A DNA stretch of 6,199 nucleotides from an uncultured Eubacterium sp. (lineage in GTDB: Bacteria > Bacillota > Clostridia > Oscillospirales > Acutalibacteraceae), in NCBI GenBank assembly GCA_902462495.1, contig CABQCC010000085.1, positions 1-6,199 on the forward strand, read 5' to 3'. The translations under genes were made by a program, and so were the position numbers. Positions 1 to 6,154 of the stretch are shown here, one piece after another. Each line of letters begins with the position of its first letter. Positions within the stretch are counted from its first letter, which is position 1. The notes beneath the pieces are model-generated. The model saw only the letters and a list, made by a program, of their open reading frames with translations. It was not told where the DNA came from and ran no database searches.

Positions 1-157
1 AATCAGATATTGCCTGTTTTTGCCCGTGCTCGTGCCCCATATTGTGCAGGTCTGCAAGCACAGAAACAAGTTCACCGATTTTTTGAATATTTGTTTTTCC
101 TGTTTTATGAGTAAGGGTGGAAGTTCCGACCTTTACTACAATTCTCTTCTTTTGCAT
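1..157 (-). CDS. proB: Glutamate 5-kinase, N-terminal fragment running off the window edge
   Basis: This is the 5' end of a gene for glutamate 5-kinase, which phosphorylates glutamate with ATP in the first step of proline synthesis in the cytoplasm. Fifty-two codons are visible from the ATG at 157. The beginning, MQKKRIVVKVGTSTLT, is the typical nucleotide-binding first strand and loop of the amino-acid kinase fold (VVKVGTS). The stretch up to NMGHE at residue 43 fits the family. A GGAGC ribosome binding site (167-171) lies 9 bases before the ATG. The family normally continues with a hydrophobic strand and a TSGAI or SSGAI motif, but here the frame reads HGQKQAISD. The KQA resembles the KQA motif found about 35 residues further on in intact proteins, so an internal deletion is possible. 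The identity as proB is solid, but whether the gene is intact cannot be judged. It diverges from ypeB. Confidence 0.8.
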   Translation of the reverse strand, partial: MQKKRIVVKVGTSTLTHKTGKTNIQKIGELVSVLADLHNMGHEHGQKQAISD

Positions 158-289
158 AATTTTTTTGCTCCAATATTATAATTCAGTTTAATATTATAGC
201 ACAGTAATATTTGTGTTGCAATTAAAAAGATGTATTTTTGGCTAGATTGTGTAAACAATAGAGGTGAAAAATGATAAAGGAGTATAGAT
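158..289. other. Divergent proB/ypeB intergenic region
   Basis: This AT-rich spacer lies between two genes transcribed away from each other. The minus strand has a clear proB promoter. For the plus strand I find no convincing promoter for ypeB. A weak TTGTGT (211-216) with TATTTT (233-238), spaced 16 bases with TG before the -10, is the best sigma-A-like pair. A weak sigma-G-like pair (GTATT at 232-236, ACAATA at 255-260) is equally poor. YpeB genes in bacilli are made in the forespore under sigma-G, so a non-sigma-A promoter would be expected. The ypeB ribosome binding site AAAGGAG is at 276-282. Confidence 0.5.
193..221 (-). promoter_or_regulatory. Sigma-A-type promoter of proB
   Basis: On the minus strand, TTGCAA (216-221) and a perfect TATAAT (193-198) are separated by 17 bases. 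The -10 box lies about 36 bases upstream of the proB ATG, which fits a short leader carrying the GGAGC ribosome binding site. The -35 box matches consensus at four of six positions. This is a sequence match only. Confidence 0.55.
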
Positions 290-1618
290 ATGACAAAAAG
301 AAGCTATATTAGGATTGTTTCCTACATCGGATTTATGCTGGTAATCATTGTTGCGTCAAGTGTTTTGAGCGCATCAAATATGAAAGCGTATAAGACCGAG
401 CTTGAGGTTTCCTACCAACAGAGCCTTGCGGAATTGAGCGAATGTCTTGACAAGGTGAACACGGATATTACCAAAAGTTTGATATCAAATTCAAACGGAG
501 AAATCTATGATTTAAGCAGAGATTTATATGCACAATGTTCAACGGCGAAAAATGCAATGAGCAGACTGCCAATCAACCAGATGGAACTAAGCAACGCATA
601 CAAATTTTTGAGCCAATGCAGTGACTACGCACAATATGTCGGCACAAAAATCGACAAGGGCGAGCAAATCACCCACGAGGAGCACGACAACCTGAAAGTA
701 TTGTTACGCTATGCCGAAAAATTCAACGAGCAGGCAAAAAATATGGTTGCGACAGTCAATTCGGGCGCTATGATTACCGACAATGAAGTGAAAAGTACAA
801 GCAAAATCAATGTCACTCCGCTTGCAAACGGTTTCAGCACAGGGGCAGAAATTTTTGAAGATTTCCCCACCCTGCTGTATGACGGTCCTTTTTCCGACCA
901 AGTGCTGAACAAATCTTCAAGGCTTGTAAAATCGGGAGAAGTGAAAACACGGGAAGAATGCAGACAAATCTTTGCAGACGCTCTCGGAATCAACATCAAA
1001 AATGTATCGTACGAAACGGACGACAAATCAAAAATTCCGTGCTACACCTTCAAATGCGGGCGATACACAGGGCTTGTCACCAAGCAAGGCGGATATATAA
1101 AGGAAATTTTATATTCGGGCAGAATTCAAAGTTCCAACATCACAGCAGAAAATGCGTGCAATCTTGCCGTCAAAGCGCTTGAAAAAATAGGCTACGGCAA
1201 TATGACGGTTTGCTACTACAATGTCGAAAACAACATTTGCACGGTCAACTGTGCGTACAAAAAAGACAACATCTGCTACTATTCCGATTTAATCAAGGTT
1301 GCAATTTCTATGGACGACGGCAAATTGATTGGAATTGACGCAAAAACATATTTGACAAATCACATCAACAGAGAACCTAAAATCGCAAAATTATCAACAA
1401 ATCAAGCGAAGAAAAAACTGTCACGATACCTTGAAGTGAAAAGCTCAAAAATGTGCGTTATCCCAAAGGAAAGCGGAAAAGAAGTTCAGTGCTACGAGTT
1501 CACCTGCAAAAGCAACGACACAGGCGAGGACACCCTTGTTTATATCAACTGCGACACGGGTGACGAGGAAGATATTATGATTCTTCTTAAATCCGCAAAC
1601 GGAACTTTGGTCAAATAA
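290..1618 (+). CDS. ypeB: Spore germination protein YpeB
   Basis: This is a membrane-anchored spore protein of the YpeB family (442 residues, against about 450 in Bacillus subtilis). In bacilli YpeB is needed for assembly and stability of the cortex-lytic enzyme SleB and inhibits it until germination. A short basic N-terminus precedes one membrane segment (about residues 8-28, SYIGFMLVIIVASSVLSAS). A helical region follows (about 33-155) and then three PepSY-like repeats (about 205-275, 285-355 and 363-435). Family-type motifs include FPTLLYDGPFSD (192-203), the VAISMDDGKLIGIDAKTYL stretch (337-355) and VQCYEF (399-404), which matches the CYEL motif near the C-terminus of Bacillus YpeB. The ATG has AAAGGAG (276-282) 7 bases upstream. 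The protein has 15 cysteines, many more than I recall for Bacillus YpeB. No sleB gene adjoins it: the upstream neighbour is divergent proB. The small lipoprotein gene follows after 56 bases with no visible terminator, so the two are probably co-transcribed. Family assignment is confident; the exact role in this host is inferred. Confidence 0.88.
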   Translation: MTKRSYIRIVSYIGFMLVIIVASSVLSASNMKAYKTELEVSYQQSLAELSECLDKVNTDITKSLISNSNGEIYDLSRDLYAQCSTAKNAMSRLPINQMELSNAYKFLSQCSDYAQYVGTKIDKGEQITHEEHDNLKVLLRYAEKFNEQAKNMVATVNSGAMITDNEVKSTSKINVTPLANGFSTGAEIFEDFPTLLYDGPFSDQVLNKSSRLVKSGEVKTREECRQIFADALGINIKNVSYETDDKSKIPCYTFKCGRYTGLVTKQGGYIKEILYSGRIQSSNITAENACNLAVKALEKIGYGNMTVCYYNVENNICTVNCAYKKDNICYYSDLIKVAISMDDGKLIGIDAKTYLTNHINREPKIAKLSTNQAKKKLSRYLEVKSSKMCVIPKESGKEVQCYEFTCKSNDTGEDTLVYINCDTGDEEDIMILLKSANGTLVK

Positions 1619-1674
1619 ATTTGAATAACACAAAACGATATGCAAATACTACCACTGAAAGGATGATACAAACT

Positions 1675-1983
1675 ATGAAAAAGATAATCATTATTGCACT
1701 TGCAGTTATTATGTCGGCTATAATTTTTGTTGGATGTTCGAGCAAAAAGGACAACACACCAACCACACAAAAGCCGACAATCACAACCACCAAGGAAACC
1801 ACAACAAAGAAAGAAACCACCACAACCAAGGTTGAGGAAGATTTATCCAAAGCCGGAAACGATGTTTCTCGCCGTGCCGACAAGGTGGGCGACGACATCG
1901 GTGAGGGTGTTGACAAAATCGCAAACGGTGTCGGCGGAAGCGTTGACAAAGCAGGCGATGCGGTGAAAGATGCGTTAGACTAA
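1675..1983 (+). CDS. Small lipoprotein with Thr-rich linker and four 11-residue amphipathic repeats
   Basis: I do not recognise this 102-residue protein as a named family. It starts with a lipoprotein signal: MKK, a hydrophobic core (residues 4-19) and the lipobox FVGC with Cys21 as the predicted lipidated residue. Phe at -3 is less usual than Leu. Residues about 28-53 form a Thr/Lys-rich linker (TTTKETTTKKETTTT). The last 44 residues (59-102) are four contiguous 11-residue repeats: KAGNDVSRRAD, KVGDDIGEGVD, KIANGVGGSVD and KAGDAVKDALD. Lys is at position 1, hydrophobic or Ala residues are at 2, 6 and 10, and Asp is at 11. Such 11-mers occur in synucleins, apolipoproteins and LEA proteins, where they form amphipathic helices on membranes or protect in drying. 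The start at 1675 is preferred to TTG 1621 because only it begins a signal peptide directly and GAAAGGA (1657-1663) precedes it. It lies 56 bases after ypeB and ends just before a terminator. A membrane-tethered, membrane-sensing or spore-protective role is inference. Confidence 0.85.
   Translation: MKKIIIIALAVIMSAIIFVGCSSKKDNTPTTQKPTITTTKETTTKKETTTTKVEEDLSKAGNDVSRRADKVGDDIGEGVDKIANGVGGSVDKAGDAVKDALD
1849..1980 (+). repeat. Four tandem 33-base units encoding 11-residue repeats
   Basis: The 3' end of the lipoprotein gene is made of four back-to-back 33-base units. The conserved pattern is clearer in protein than in DNA: K at position 1, A/V/I at 2, G or A at 3, V/I at 6, A/V/L at 10 and D at 11. 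The units end exactly at the stop codon with no residue left over. The DNA copies have diverged, so this is an old duplication kept for its structure and not a recent slippage array. Confidence 0.85.
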
Positions 1984-1999
1984 CGCATAACAATAGAAA

Positions 2000-2031
2000 A
2001 AAGGTGCTCATTTTAATTAATGAACACCTTT
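2000..2031. terminator. Bidirectional rho-independent terminator between the lipoprotein gene and pheT
   Basis: AAAGGTG (2000-2006) pairs with CACCTTT (2025-2031). After one C/A mismatch, TCATT (2008-2012) pairs with AATGA (2019-2023) around the loop TTAATT. On the plus strand a T-rich run (2033-2038) follows the stem. On the minus strand the run of A at 1997-2002 gives the matching T tract. It therefore can end both the ypeB-lipoprotein transcript and the converging pheST transcript, whose stop codon is only 15 bases away. Confidence 0.85.
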
Positions 2032-2045
2032 GTTTTTTATTCTAT

Positions 2046-4412
2046 TTAGCCTTTAAGCTCGATTCCGTCATTCTTGAGTGACTCAATAATGCTGTCTGTT
2101 ACCTCTTGAACTTCCTCTCTTGTAAGAGTTTTGTCAGAGTGAGAGAATACGATACGAGTTGTGATTGACTTTGTACCATCATTTTCGTCATCATAAATAT
2201 CTGTTACATAAACATTCTTGATGAGTGGACTTCTTGTTTCTGCAATAGCCTTTGCGATAGGTGCAAATTTTTGTGAAACAAATGAAAGGTCAACTTCAAT
2301 TTCAGGGAACTTTGACGGTTCAACATATTGAATTGAAGCGTTTTCGATATTTGCAAATGCTTCAACATCAACCTCGGCAAACACGATAGCAGCCTTTTTG
2401 TCAATTTTCTTTTGAACGGTTGGATGAACGATACCGATTTGACCGATTTCAACACCGTCACAGATAATTCTGTTAAGATTTCTTGGGTGCTGATAGTTTG
2501 ATGTTGCCTCAATCGGCTCGAAAGAAAGTGATCTATGCTTAATATCGTCGGACATAACCTCCAAAATATCACGGAGCTTATAGAAAAGCACAGACACAGG
2601 AGCAATTTTGCTGAAAAGTGTAATAGCAAGTTTCTTCTTTTCGATGCAATTGTTATTTTCGTCAAGCCCTGTAACGACTCTGCCGATTTCAAAAATACCA
2701 AAGCGAAGTGCAAATGAGGTGTTTTGTTTAACCTGGCAAAGTTGAGTAGGAATGATTGACTTACGGATTGTTTCGATATTAGGGTTTGATGCACCCTCAA
2801 GCTTGATTTCACCCTCAACATCAATGCCGAGAGCCTTGAGTTCATCATAATAAGCCCAAACATATGAGTGAAGTTCGTGGAGAGAAAATCTCTTTACAAG
2901 CAAGTCCTTGATTTTATCCTCAACTGTTTTTTCAACATCGGGGCGAACAGGATAAAGCGGAGCAAGGCAGGTGTGAACATCAAAGTTATCATAGCCGTAA
3001 ATACGGGTAATTTCCTCGATAATATCAGCTTTCATTGTGACATCCTTTGTTGCTCTCCAAGACGGAACATCAACGGTGAATTCGTCATTGTCAACGCTTG
3101 CTGTGAAGCCGAGAGAAGTCAAAGTCTTAATGATAGTGTCGTTTGAAATTTCAATGCCTGTATATTTGTCAACAAAAGACTTGTTGAAGTTGAGTTCAAC
3201 CTTTTCGTAATGATATGCGTAATCATCGGTAAGAGCAGAAACAACTGTTGACTCTGCATCATACTTTTGAAGAAGATTTACAAATCTTGCGATAGCTGTT
3301 ACCGTCATTTCAGGGTCAAGGCACTTCTCATATCTCATAGAAGCATCTGTTCTGTGTGAAAGACGAACGGTTGACTTACGGATTGAAGCAGCGTCAAATG
3401 TTGCGGATTCAAGAGTGAGTGTTGTTGTGTCATCAACAATTTCGCTGTCAAGACCGCCCATAATGCCTGCGATTGCAACAGGAGTGTTGTCGTTGCAAAT
3501 CATAAGGGTATTTTCGTCAATATTTCTTTCGACTCCGTCAAGTGTTTGGAAAGTAAACGGCTTGTCGAAACGCTTAATTCTGATTTTTTCAACCTTGCGG
3601 CTGTCAAATGCGTGCATAGGCTGACCCATTTCAAGCATAAGATAATTTGTAAGGTCTGCAAGGAAGTTGATGGCTCTCATTCCGCAATAATAAAGGCGGA
3701 TACGCATATCAACAGGAGAAACCGAACGCTTGATGTTTTCAACCTGCAAGCAAGAATATCTTTGGCAAAGCGGGTCTTCAATCTTCATATCAACCTTTGA
3801 AAGATTGTCGTACTTTGAAAGGTCAACGGTTTCAAGCGGTTTGAGTTCTCTGCCCGAAAGTGCGGCAAATTCTCTTGCGATACCGTAGTGTCCCCAAAGG
3901 TCGGGACGGTTTGTGAGTGACTTATTGTCTACCTCAAAAATAATATCGTCAATAGCATAAACCTCTTTAAGGTCTGTACCGTTTGGAATGTCATCCGTGA
4001 TTTCCATAATACCGCTGTTATCATCGGAAATGCCGATTTCCTTTTCAGAACAGCACATACCGTATGACATATATCCTGCAAGCGGACGAGGAGCAATTTC
4101 AATCTCGCCAATCTTTGCACCGACCTTTGCAAATGCGGTTTTCATACCAACTCTGACATTAGGCGCACCGCAAACAACATCGGTGAGTTCTGCCTCACCT
4201 GCGTCAACCTTGAGCAAATGAAGTTTTTTTGACTCAGGATGATTTTCTACAGATTTAATTTCTGCAACAACAACGCCCGACAAATCAGAGCCTTTGAAGA
4301 AAATATCGTTTTCTACTTCTGCGGTAGAGAGTGAAAACTGATTGATAAGCTTAATCTTATCAAGTCCGGACAAATCAACAAAGTCCGAAATCCAATTCAT
4401 AGATAAAAACAT
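2046..4412 (-). CDS. pheT: Phenylalanyl-tRNA synthetase beta subunit
   Basis: This is the beta subunit of the cytoplasmic alpha2-beta2 enzyme that charges tRNA-Phe. The beta chain binds the tRNA and hydrolyses mischarged Tyr-tRNA-Phe. At 788 residues it is of normal bacterial length. Domains in order: N-terminal B1 strand (MNWISDFVDL), EMAP-type tRNA-binding domain (about 41-150, with HPESKKLHLLKVD and VVCGAPNVRVGM), B3/4 editing domain (about 215-385), B5 domain (about 405-475, with DVPSWRATKDV), a catalytic-like core domain (about 490-690), and the anticodon-binding FDX-ACB domain (about 697-788). Editing-site residues known from E. coli and Thermus are kept: His267 in GQPMHAFD, Glu335 in TLESATF, and Thr355 and Ala357 in HRTDAS. 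The ATG at 4412 is supported by GGGGAG (4420-4425) 7 bases upstream. An internal Met5 would also fit the family but has no site of its own. It lies 17 bases after pheS in the same operon. Confidence 0.97.
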   Translation of the reverse strand: MFLSMNWISDFVDLSGLDKIKLINQFSLSTAEVENDIFFKGSDLSGVVVAEIKSVENHPESKKLHLLKVDAGEAELTDVVCGAPNVRVGMKTAFAKVGAKIGEIEIAPRPLAGYMSYGMCCSEKEIGISDDNSGIMEITDDIPNGTDLKEVYAIDDIIFEVDNKSLTNRPDLWGHYGIAREFAALSGRELKPLETVDLSKYDNLSKVDMKIEDPLCQRYSCLQVENIKRSVSPVDMRIRLYYCGMRAINFLADLTNYLMLEMGQPMHAFDSRKVEKIRIKRFDKPFTFQTLDGVERNIDENTLMICNDNTPVAIAGIMGGLDSEIVDDTTTLTLESATFDAASIRKSTVRLSHRTDASMRYEKCLDPEMTVTAIARFVNLLQKYDAESTVVSALTDDYAYHYEKVELNFNKSFVDKYTGIEISNDTIIKTLTSLGFTASVDNDEFTVDVPSWRATKDVTMKADIIEEITRIYGYDNFDVHTCLAPLYPVRPDVEKTVEDKIKDLLVKRFSLHELHSYVWAYYDELKALGIDVEGEIKLEGASNPNIETIRKSIIPTQLCQVKQNTSFALRFGIFEIGRVVTGLDENNNCIEKKKLAITLFSKIAPVSVLFYKLRDILEVMSDDIKHRSLSFEPIEATSNYQHPRNLNRIICDGVEIGQIGIVHPTVQKKIDKKAAIVFAEVDVEAFANIENASIQYVEPSKFPEIEVDLSFVSQKFAPIAKAIAETRSPLIKNVYVTDIYDDENDGTKSITTRIVFSHSDKTLTREEVQEVTDSIIESLKNDGIELKG

Positions 4413-4429
4413 AATGTCACTCCCCTTTC

Positions 4430-5482
4430 TTATTCATCATCGGTGAACTGGCTCATAGCCTTGAGGCTGCCGCCGTTCAAATCACGAATATCTTTAATGC
4501 CGTATTTCATCATAACAAGTCTTGTAAGACCCAAACCAAACGCAAAGCCTGTGTATTCATCAGGGTCAATGCCACCCATACGGAGAACCTCAGGGTGAAT
4601 CATTCCGCAAGGGCAAAGTTCGAGCCAACCGCTGTGCTTACAGCTTGGGCAACCCTCACCGCCACAGATAAGACAGCTGATGTCAAGTTCAAATCCCGGC
4701 TCAACGAATGGGAAGAAACCCGGACGAAGTCTAACCTTAATGTCCTTTTGGAACACTTCCGAAAGCATCGTTTTCATAAAGTAAATAAGGTTTGAAATAG
4801 AAATATCCTTGCCGACCATCATACCTTCCATTTGGAAGAAAGTGTTTTCGTGGCAAGCGTCTGTTGCTTCGTTACGGAAGCATCTGCCAGGGAAAATAGC
4901 CTTGATAGGTGTGCCGTTATTGATAAGTTCGTCCTTATATTTTCTCAAAATAGCGTTTTGTGCGGCAGAAGTCTGTGACTTCAAAAGCTGACCGTTTGTG
5001 AGATAATAAGTGTCCTGCATATCACGAGCAGGGTGATCCTTTGGCACATTAACGGATTCAAAGCACTCATAGTCGGTTACAACTTCAGGATAATCCTCAA
5101 CCGTAAAGCCCATTGACTTGAATATCTGCTCACATTGACGCTGAACAATTGTTACAGGGTGATATGAACCTCTTGCCAAATTTGCAGGGAGAGAAAGGTC
5201 AAATTCAGGCATAAGCTCGATTTCCCTTTGAATTTCTCTTTCGTTCATTTCTGCGGTTTTTTCGGCAATTCTTTGAGCAACAACGCCTTTAAGCTCGTTT
5301 ACTCTTTGACCGAAAGCCTTTTTGTCCTCAACTGAAAGTTCTTTCATTGCCTTGAGCAAATCGGTTACACTTCCCTTTTTGCCGAGATATGCAACACGAA
5401 CATCCTCAAGTTCAGACAAATCCTTAATATTTTCAAGTTCTTTTTCAAACTTGGATCTTAAGTCTTTAATCTTTTGTTCCAT
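4430..5482 (-). CDS. pheS: Phenylalanyl-tRNA synthetase alpha subunit
   Basis: This is the catalytic alpha subunit of phenylalanyl-tRNA synthetase. It activates Phe with ATP and transfers it to tRNA-Phe. The protein has 350 residues, close to other bacterial PheS. Residues 1-90 form the N-terminal coiled-coil arm that contacts tRNA. The class II core follows, with motif 1 near RGSYHPVTIVQ (104-114), the DHPARDMQDTYYL substrate region (149-161), motif 2 around GRCFRNEATDACHENTFFQ (199-217) and motif 3 GFAFGLGLTRLVMMKYGI (312-329). Between motifs 2 and 3 lies a Cys cluster (C270, C273, C278, C281, C290, C292) of the CxxC type seen in many Firmicute PheS. The Ala in GFAFG, which sets Phe pocket size, is wild-type. 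The ATG at 5482 has GGAGG (5490-5494) 7 bases upstream. The frame is open to 5548, but that stretch is the T-box terminator and not protein. Confidence 0.97.
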   Translation of the reverse strand: MEQKIKDLRSKFEKELENIKDLSELEDVRVAYLGKKGSVTDLLKAMKELSVEDKKAFGQRVNELKGVVAQRIAEKTAEMNEREIQREIELMPEFDLSLPANLARGSYHPVTIVQRQCEQIFKSMGFTVEDYPEVVTDYECFESVNVPKDHPARDMQDTYYLTNGQLLKSQTSAAQNAILRKYKDELINNGTPIKAIFPGRCFRNEATDACHENTFFQMEGMMVGKDISISNLIYFMKTMLSEVFQKDIKVRLRPGFFPFVEPGFELDISCLICGGEGCPSCKHSGWLELCPCGMIHPEVLRMGGIDPDEYTGFAFGLGLTRLVMMKYGIKDIRDLNGGSLKAMSQFTDDE

Positions 5483-5494
5483 TGATTTTCCTCC

Positions 5495-5738
5495 ATAAAA
5501 AAATAAAAGCGCCTCATAAATATGAGACGAAAAATTCCGTGGTACCACTCAAATTGCATACATAAAATATGCCACTCTTACCTTTATCGCAGGTGTACGC
5601 CCTACTTAGTTGCTCGAAGGGTGCTCGCAGGCTGAAATTCAAACCCCCGCCGATATGCACTCACACCGACCGTGCACTCTCTTTCATCAAACGGACACTC
5701 TACTTACACCTGTTCATCGCATTAATTCTTTAATTGTT
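5495..5738 (-). promoter_or_regulatory. T-box riboswitch leader of pheST, specific for tRNA-Phe
   Basis: The transcribed leader folds as a T-box that senses uncharged tRNA-Phe. Stem I contains an apical helix (5655-5660 with 5672-5677) around the loop GGUCGGUGUGA and a mid helix (5647-5654 with 5686-5694) with one bulged base. AGAGAG and GGUGUGA are the usual distal-loop signatures. The specifier region reads GAAUUUCAG (RNA sense). Either UUC (5634-5636) or UUU (5635-5637) encodes Phe. A stem III-like hairpin is at 5556-5572. The T-box sequence gives an antiterminator: GAG (5548-5550), bulge UGGUACC (5541-5547), then ACG (5538-5540) pairing with CGU (5527-5529) and CUC (5524-5526). UGGU in the bulge matches an ACCA tRNA end, in line with the A discriminator of tRNA-Phe. 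The antiterminator and the terminator share CGUCUCAU, so they exclude each other. The start near 5738 is inferred from the promoter. Confidence 0.95.
5496..5529 (-). terminator. Regulatory terminator of the pheST T-box
   Basis: In transcript sense, CGUCUCAU (5522-5529) pairs with AUGAGGCG (5510-5517) in an 8-base-pair stem with one G-U pair and the loop AUUU. It is followed by CUUUUAUUUUUUU. It lies directly before the pheS ribosome binding site and ends transcription when tRNA-Phe is charged. Its 5' arm is also the 3' arm of the antiterminator. Confidence 0.93.
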
Positions 5739-5744
5739 GCATAA

Positions 5745-5773
5745 ATTATAAACCTTAAAGACAATTAAGTCAA
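5745..5773 (-). promoter_or_regulatory. Sigma-A promoter of the pheST operon
   Basis: On the minus strand, TTGACT (5768-5773) and a perfect TATAAT (5745-5750) are separated by exactly 17 bases. Transcription would start near 5738, just upstream of T-box Stem I. This near-consensus promoter suits an operon whose control acts mainly by attenuation after initiation. Confidence 0.9.
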
Positions 5774-5811
5774 GTTTTTTCAAGATTTTGTATAAAATAC
5801 TAAAAAAAGAG

Positions 5812-5840
5812 TTGAAATTATCATCAATAATGTATATAAT
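5812..5840 (+). promoter_or_regulatory. Upstream ireB promoter (P1)
   Basis: TTGAAA (5812-5817) and TATAAT (5835-5840) are 17 bases apart, with five and six of six consensus matches. It would give a leader of about 55-60 bases before ireB. Confidence 0.65.
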
Positions 5841-5850
5841 ATAGTTTGAA

Positions 5851-5880
5851 TTAACATATACCAAAACTGCGGTATATAAT
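5851..5880 (+). promoter_or_regulatory. Downstream ireB promoter (P2)
   Basis: TTAACA (5851-5856) and TATAAT (5875-5880) are 18 bases apart. The start would lie near 5887, almost on the GGAGGTG ribosome binding site (5890-5896), so the leader would be very short. The -10 region repeats ten bases of P1 (GTATATAATA) exactly 40 bases downstream. Confidence 0.6.
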
Positions 5881-5903
5881 ACTTTAAGCGGAGGTGGATC
5901 AAA

Positions 5904-6146
5904 GTGAAAGATAAGACTATGACCTTTAGAATTGCGAATGACAACGAGGATGTTATGAAAGACACCCTTACCGCTGTTTATGACGCATTAAAGGAAAAGG
6001 GCTACAACCCAATTAACCAAATAGTCGGCTATATTTTATCCGAAGATCCGACATACATCACCACTCATAACAACGCAAGAAGCTTAATCCGTAAGATAGA
6101 CAGAGATGAGCTTTTGGCAGAAATGGTAAAGTATTACCTCAGCTAA
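5904..6146 (+). CDS. ireB: IreB family regulatory protein (UPF0297/DUF965)
   Basis: This 80-residue cytoplasmic protein matches the IreB family across its length. Key stretches are TLTAVYDALKEKGYNPINQI (21-40), VGYILSEDPTYITTHNNARS (41-60) and the ending RDELLAEMVKYYL. In Enterococcus faecalis IreB is phosphorylated on N-terminal threonines by the Ser/Thr kinase IreK and limits cephalosporin resistance. Here Thr5 and Thr7 are candidate sites by position, which is inference. The start is GTG at 5904, supported by GGAGGTG (5890-5896) 7 bases upstream. ATG 5919 would remove Thr5 and has no good site. In many Firmicutes ireB is followed by ruvX (yrrK, a Holliday-junction resolvase homologue) and a DUF1292 gene. 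Here the following sequence does not open that frame. Two tandem promoters precede it, divergent from pheST. Confidence 0.95.
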   Translation: MKDKTMTFRIANDNEDVMKDTLTAVYDALKEKGYNPINQIVGYILSEDPTYITTHNNARSLIRKIDRDELLAEMVKYYLS

Positions 6147-6154
6147 TACAATAT

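Noticed and set aside
232..260. Sigma-G-like promoter for ypeB (GTATT with ACAATA)
   Set aside because: Biologically expected, but the boxes match the sigma-G consensus at only about half the positions.
271..312. A 13-codon open frame (starting ATG ATA AAG) overlapping the ypeB start, with GAGGTG upstream
   Set aside because: It is very short, shows no recognisable leader-peptide codon bias, and is easily produced by chance. It could be a translational leader, but nothing supports that.
1621..1674. An earlier TTG start for the lipoprotein
   Set aside because: It would put 18 polar residues before the signal peptide and has no good ribosome binding site.
2204..2863. A 219-codon open frame inside pheT in another minus-strand frame
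   Set aside because: It lies wholly within the conserved pheT coding sequence, resembles no protein I know, and has no ribosome binding site of note.
4600..4680. Cys cluster in PheS as an unusual zinc insertion
   Set aside because: CxxC clusters at this position are common in Firmicute PheS, so it is not novel.
5483..5548. A 22-residue N-terminal extension of PheS from an upstream ATG at 5548
   Set aside because: This stretch is the T-box antiterminator and terminator hairpin. The start at 5482 has a strong ribosome binding site and matches the family N-terminus.
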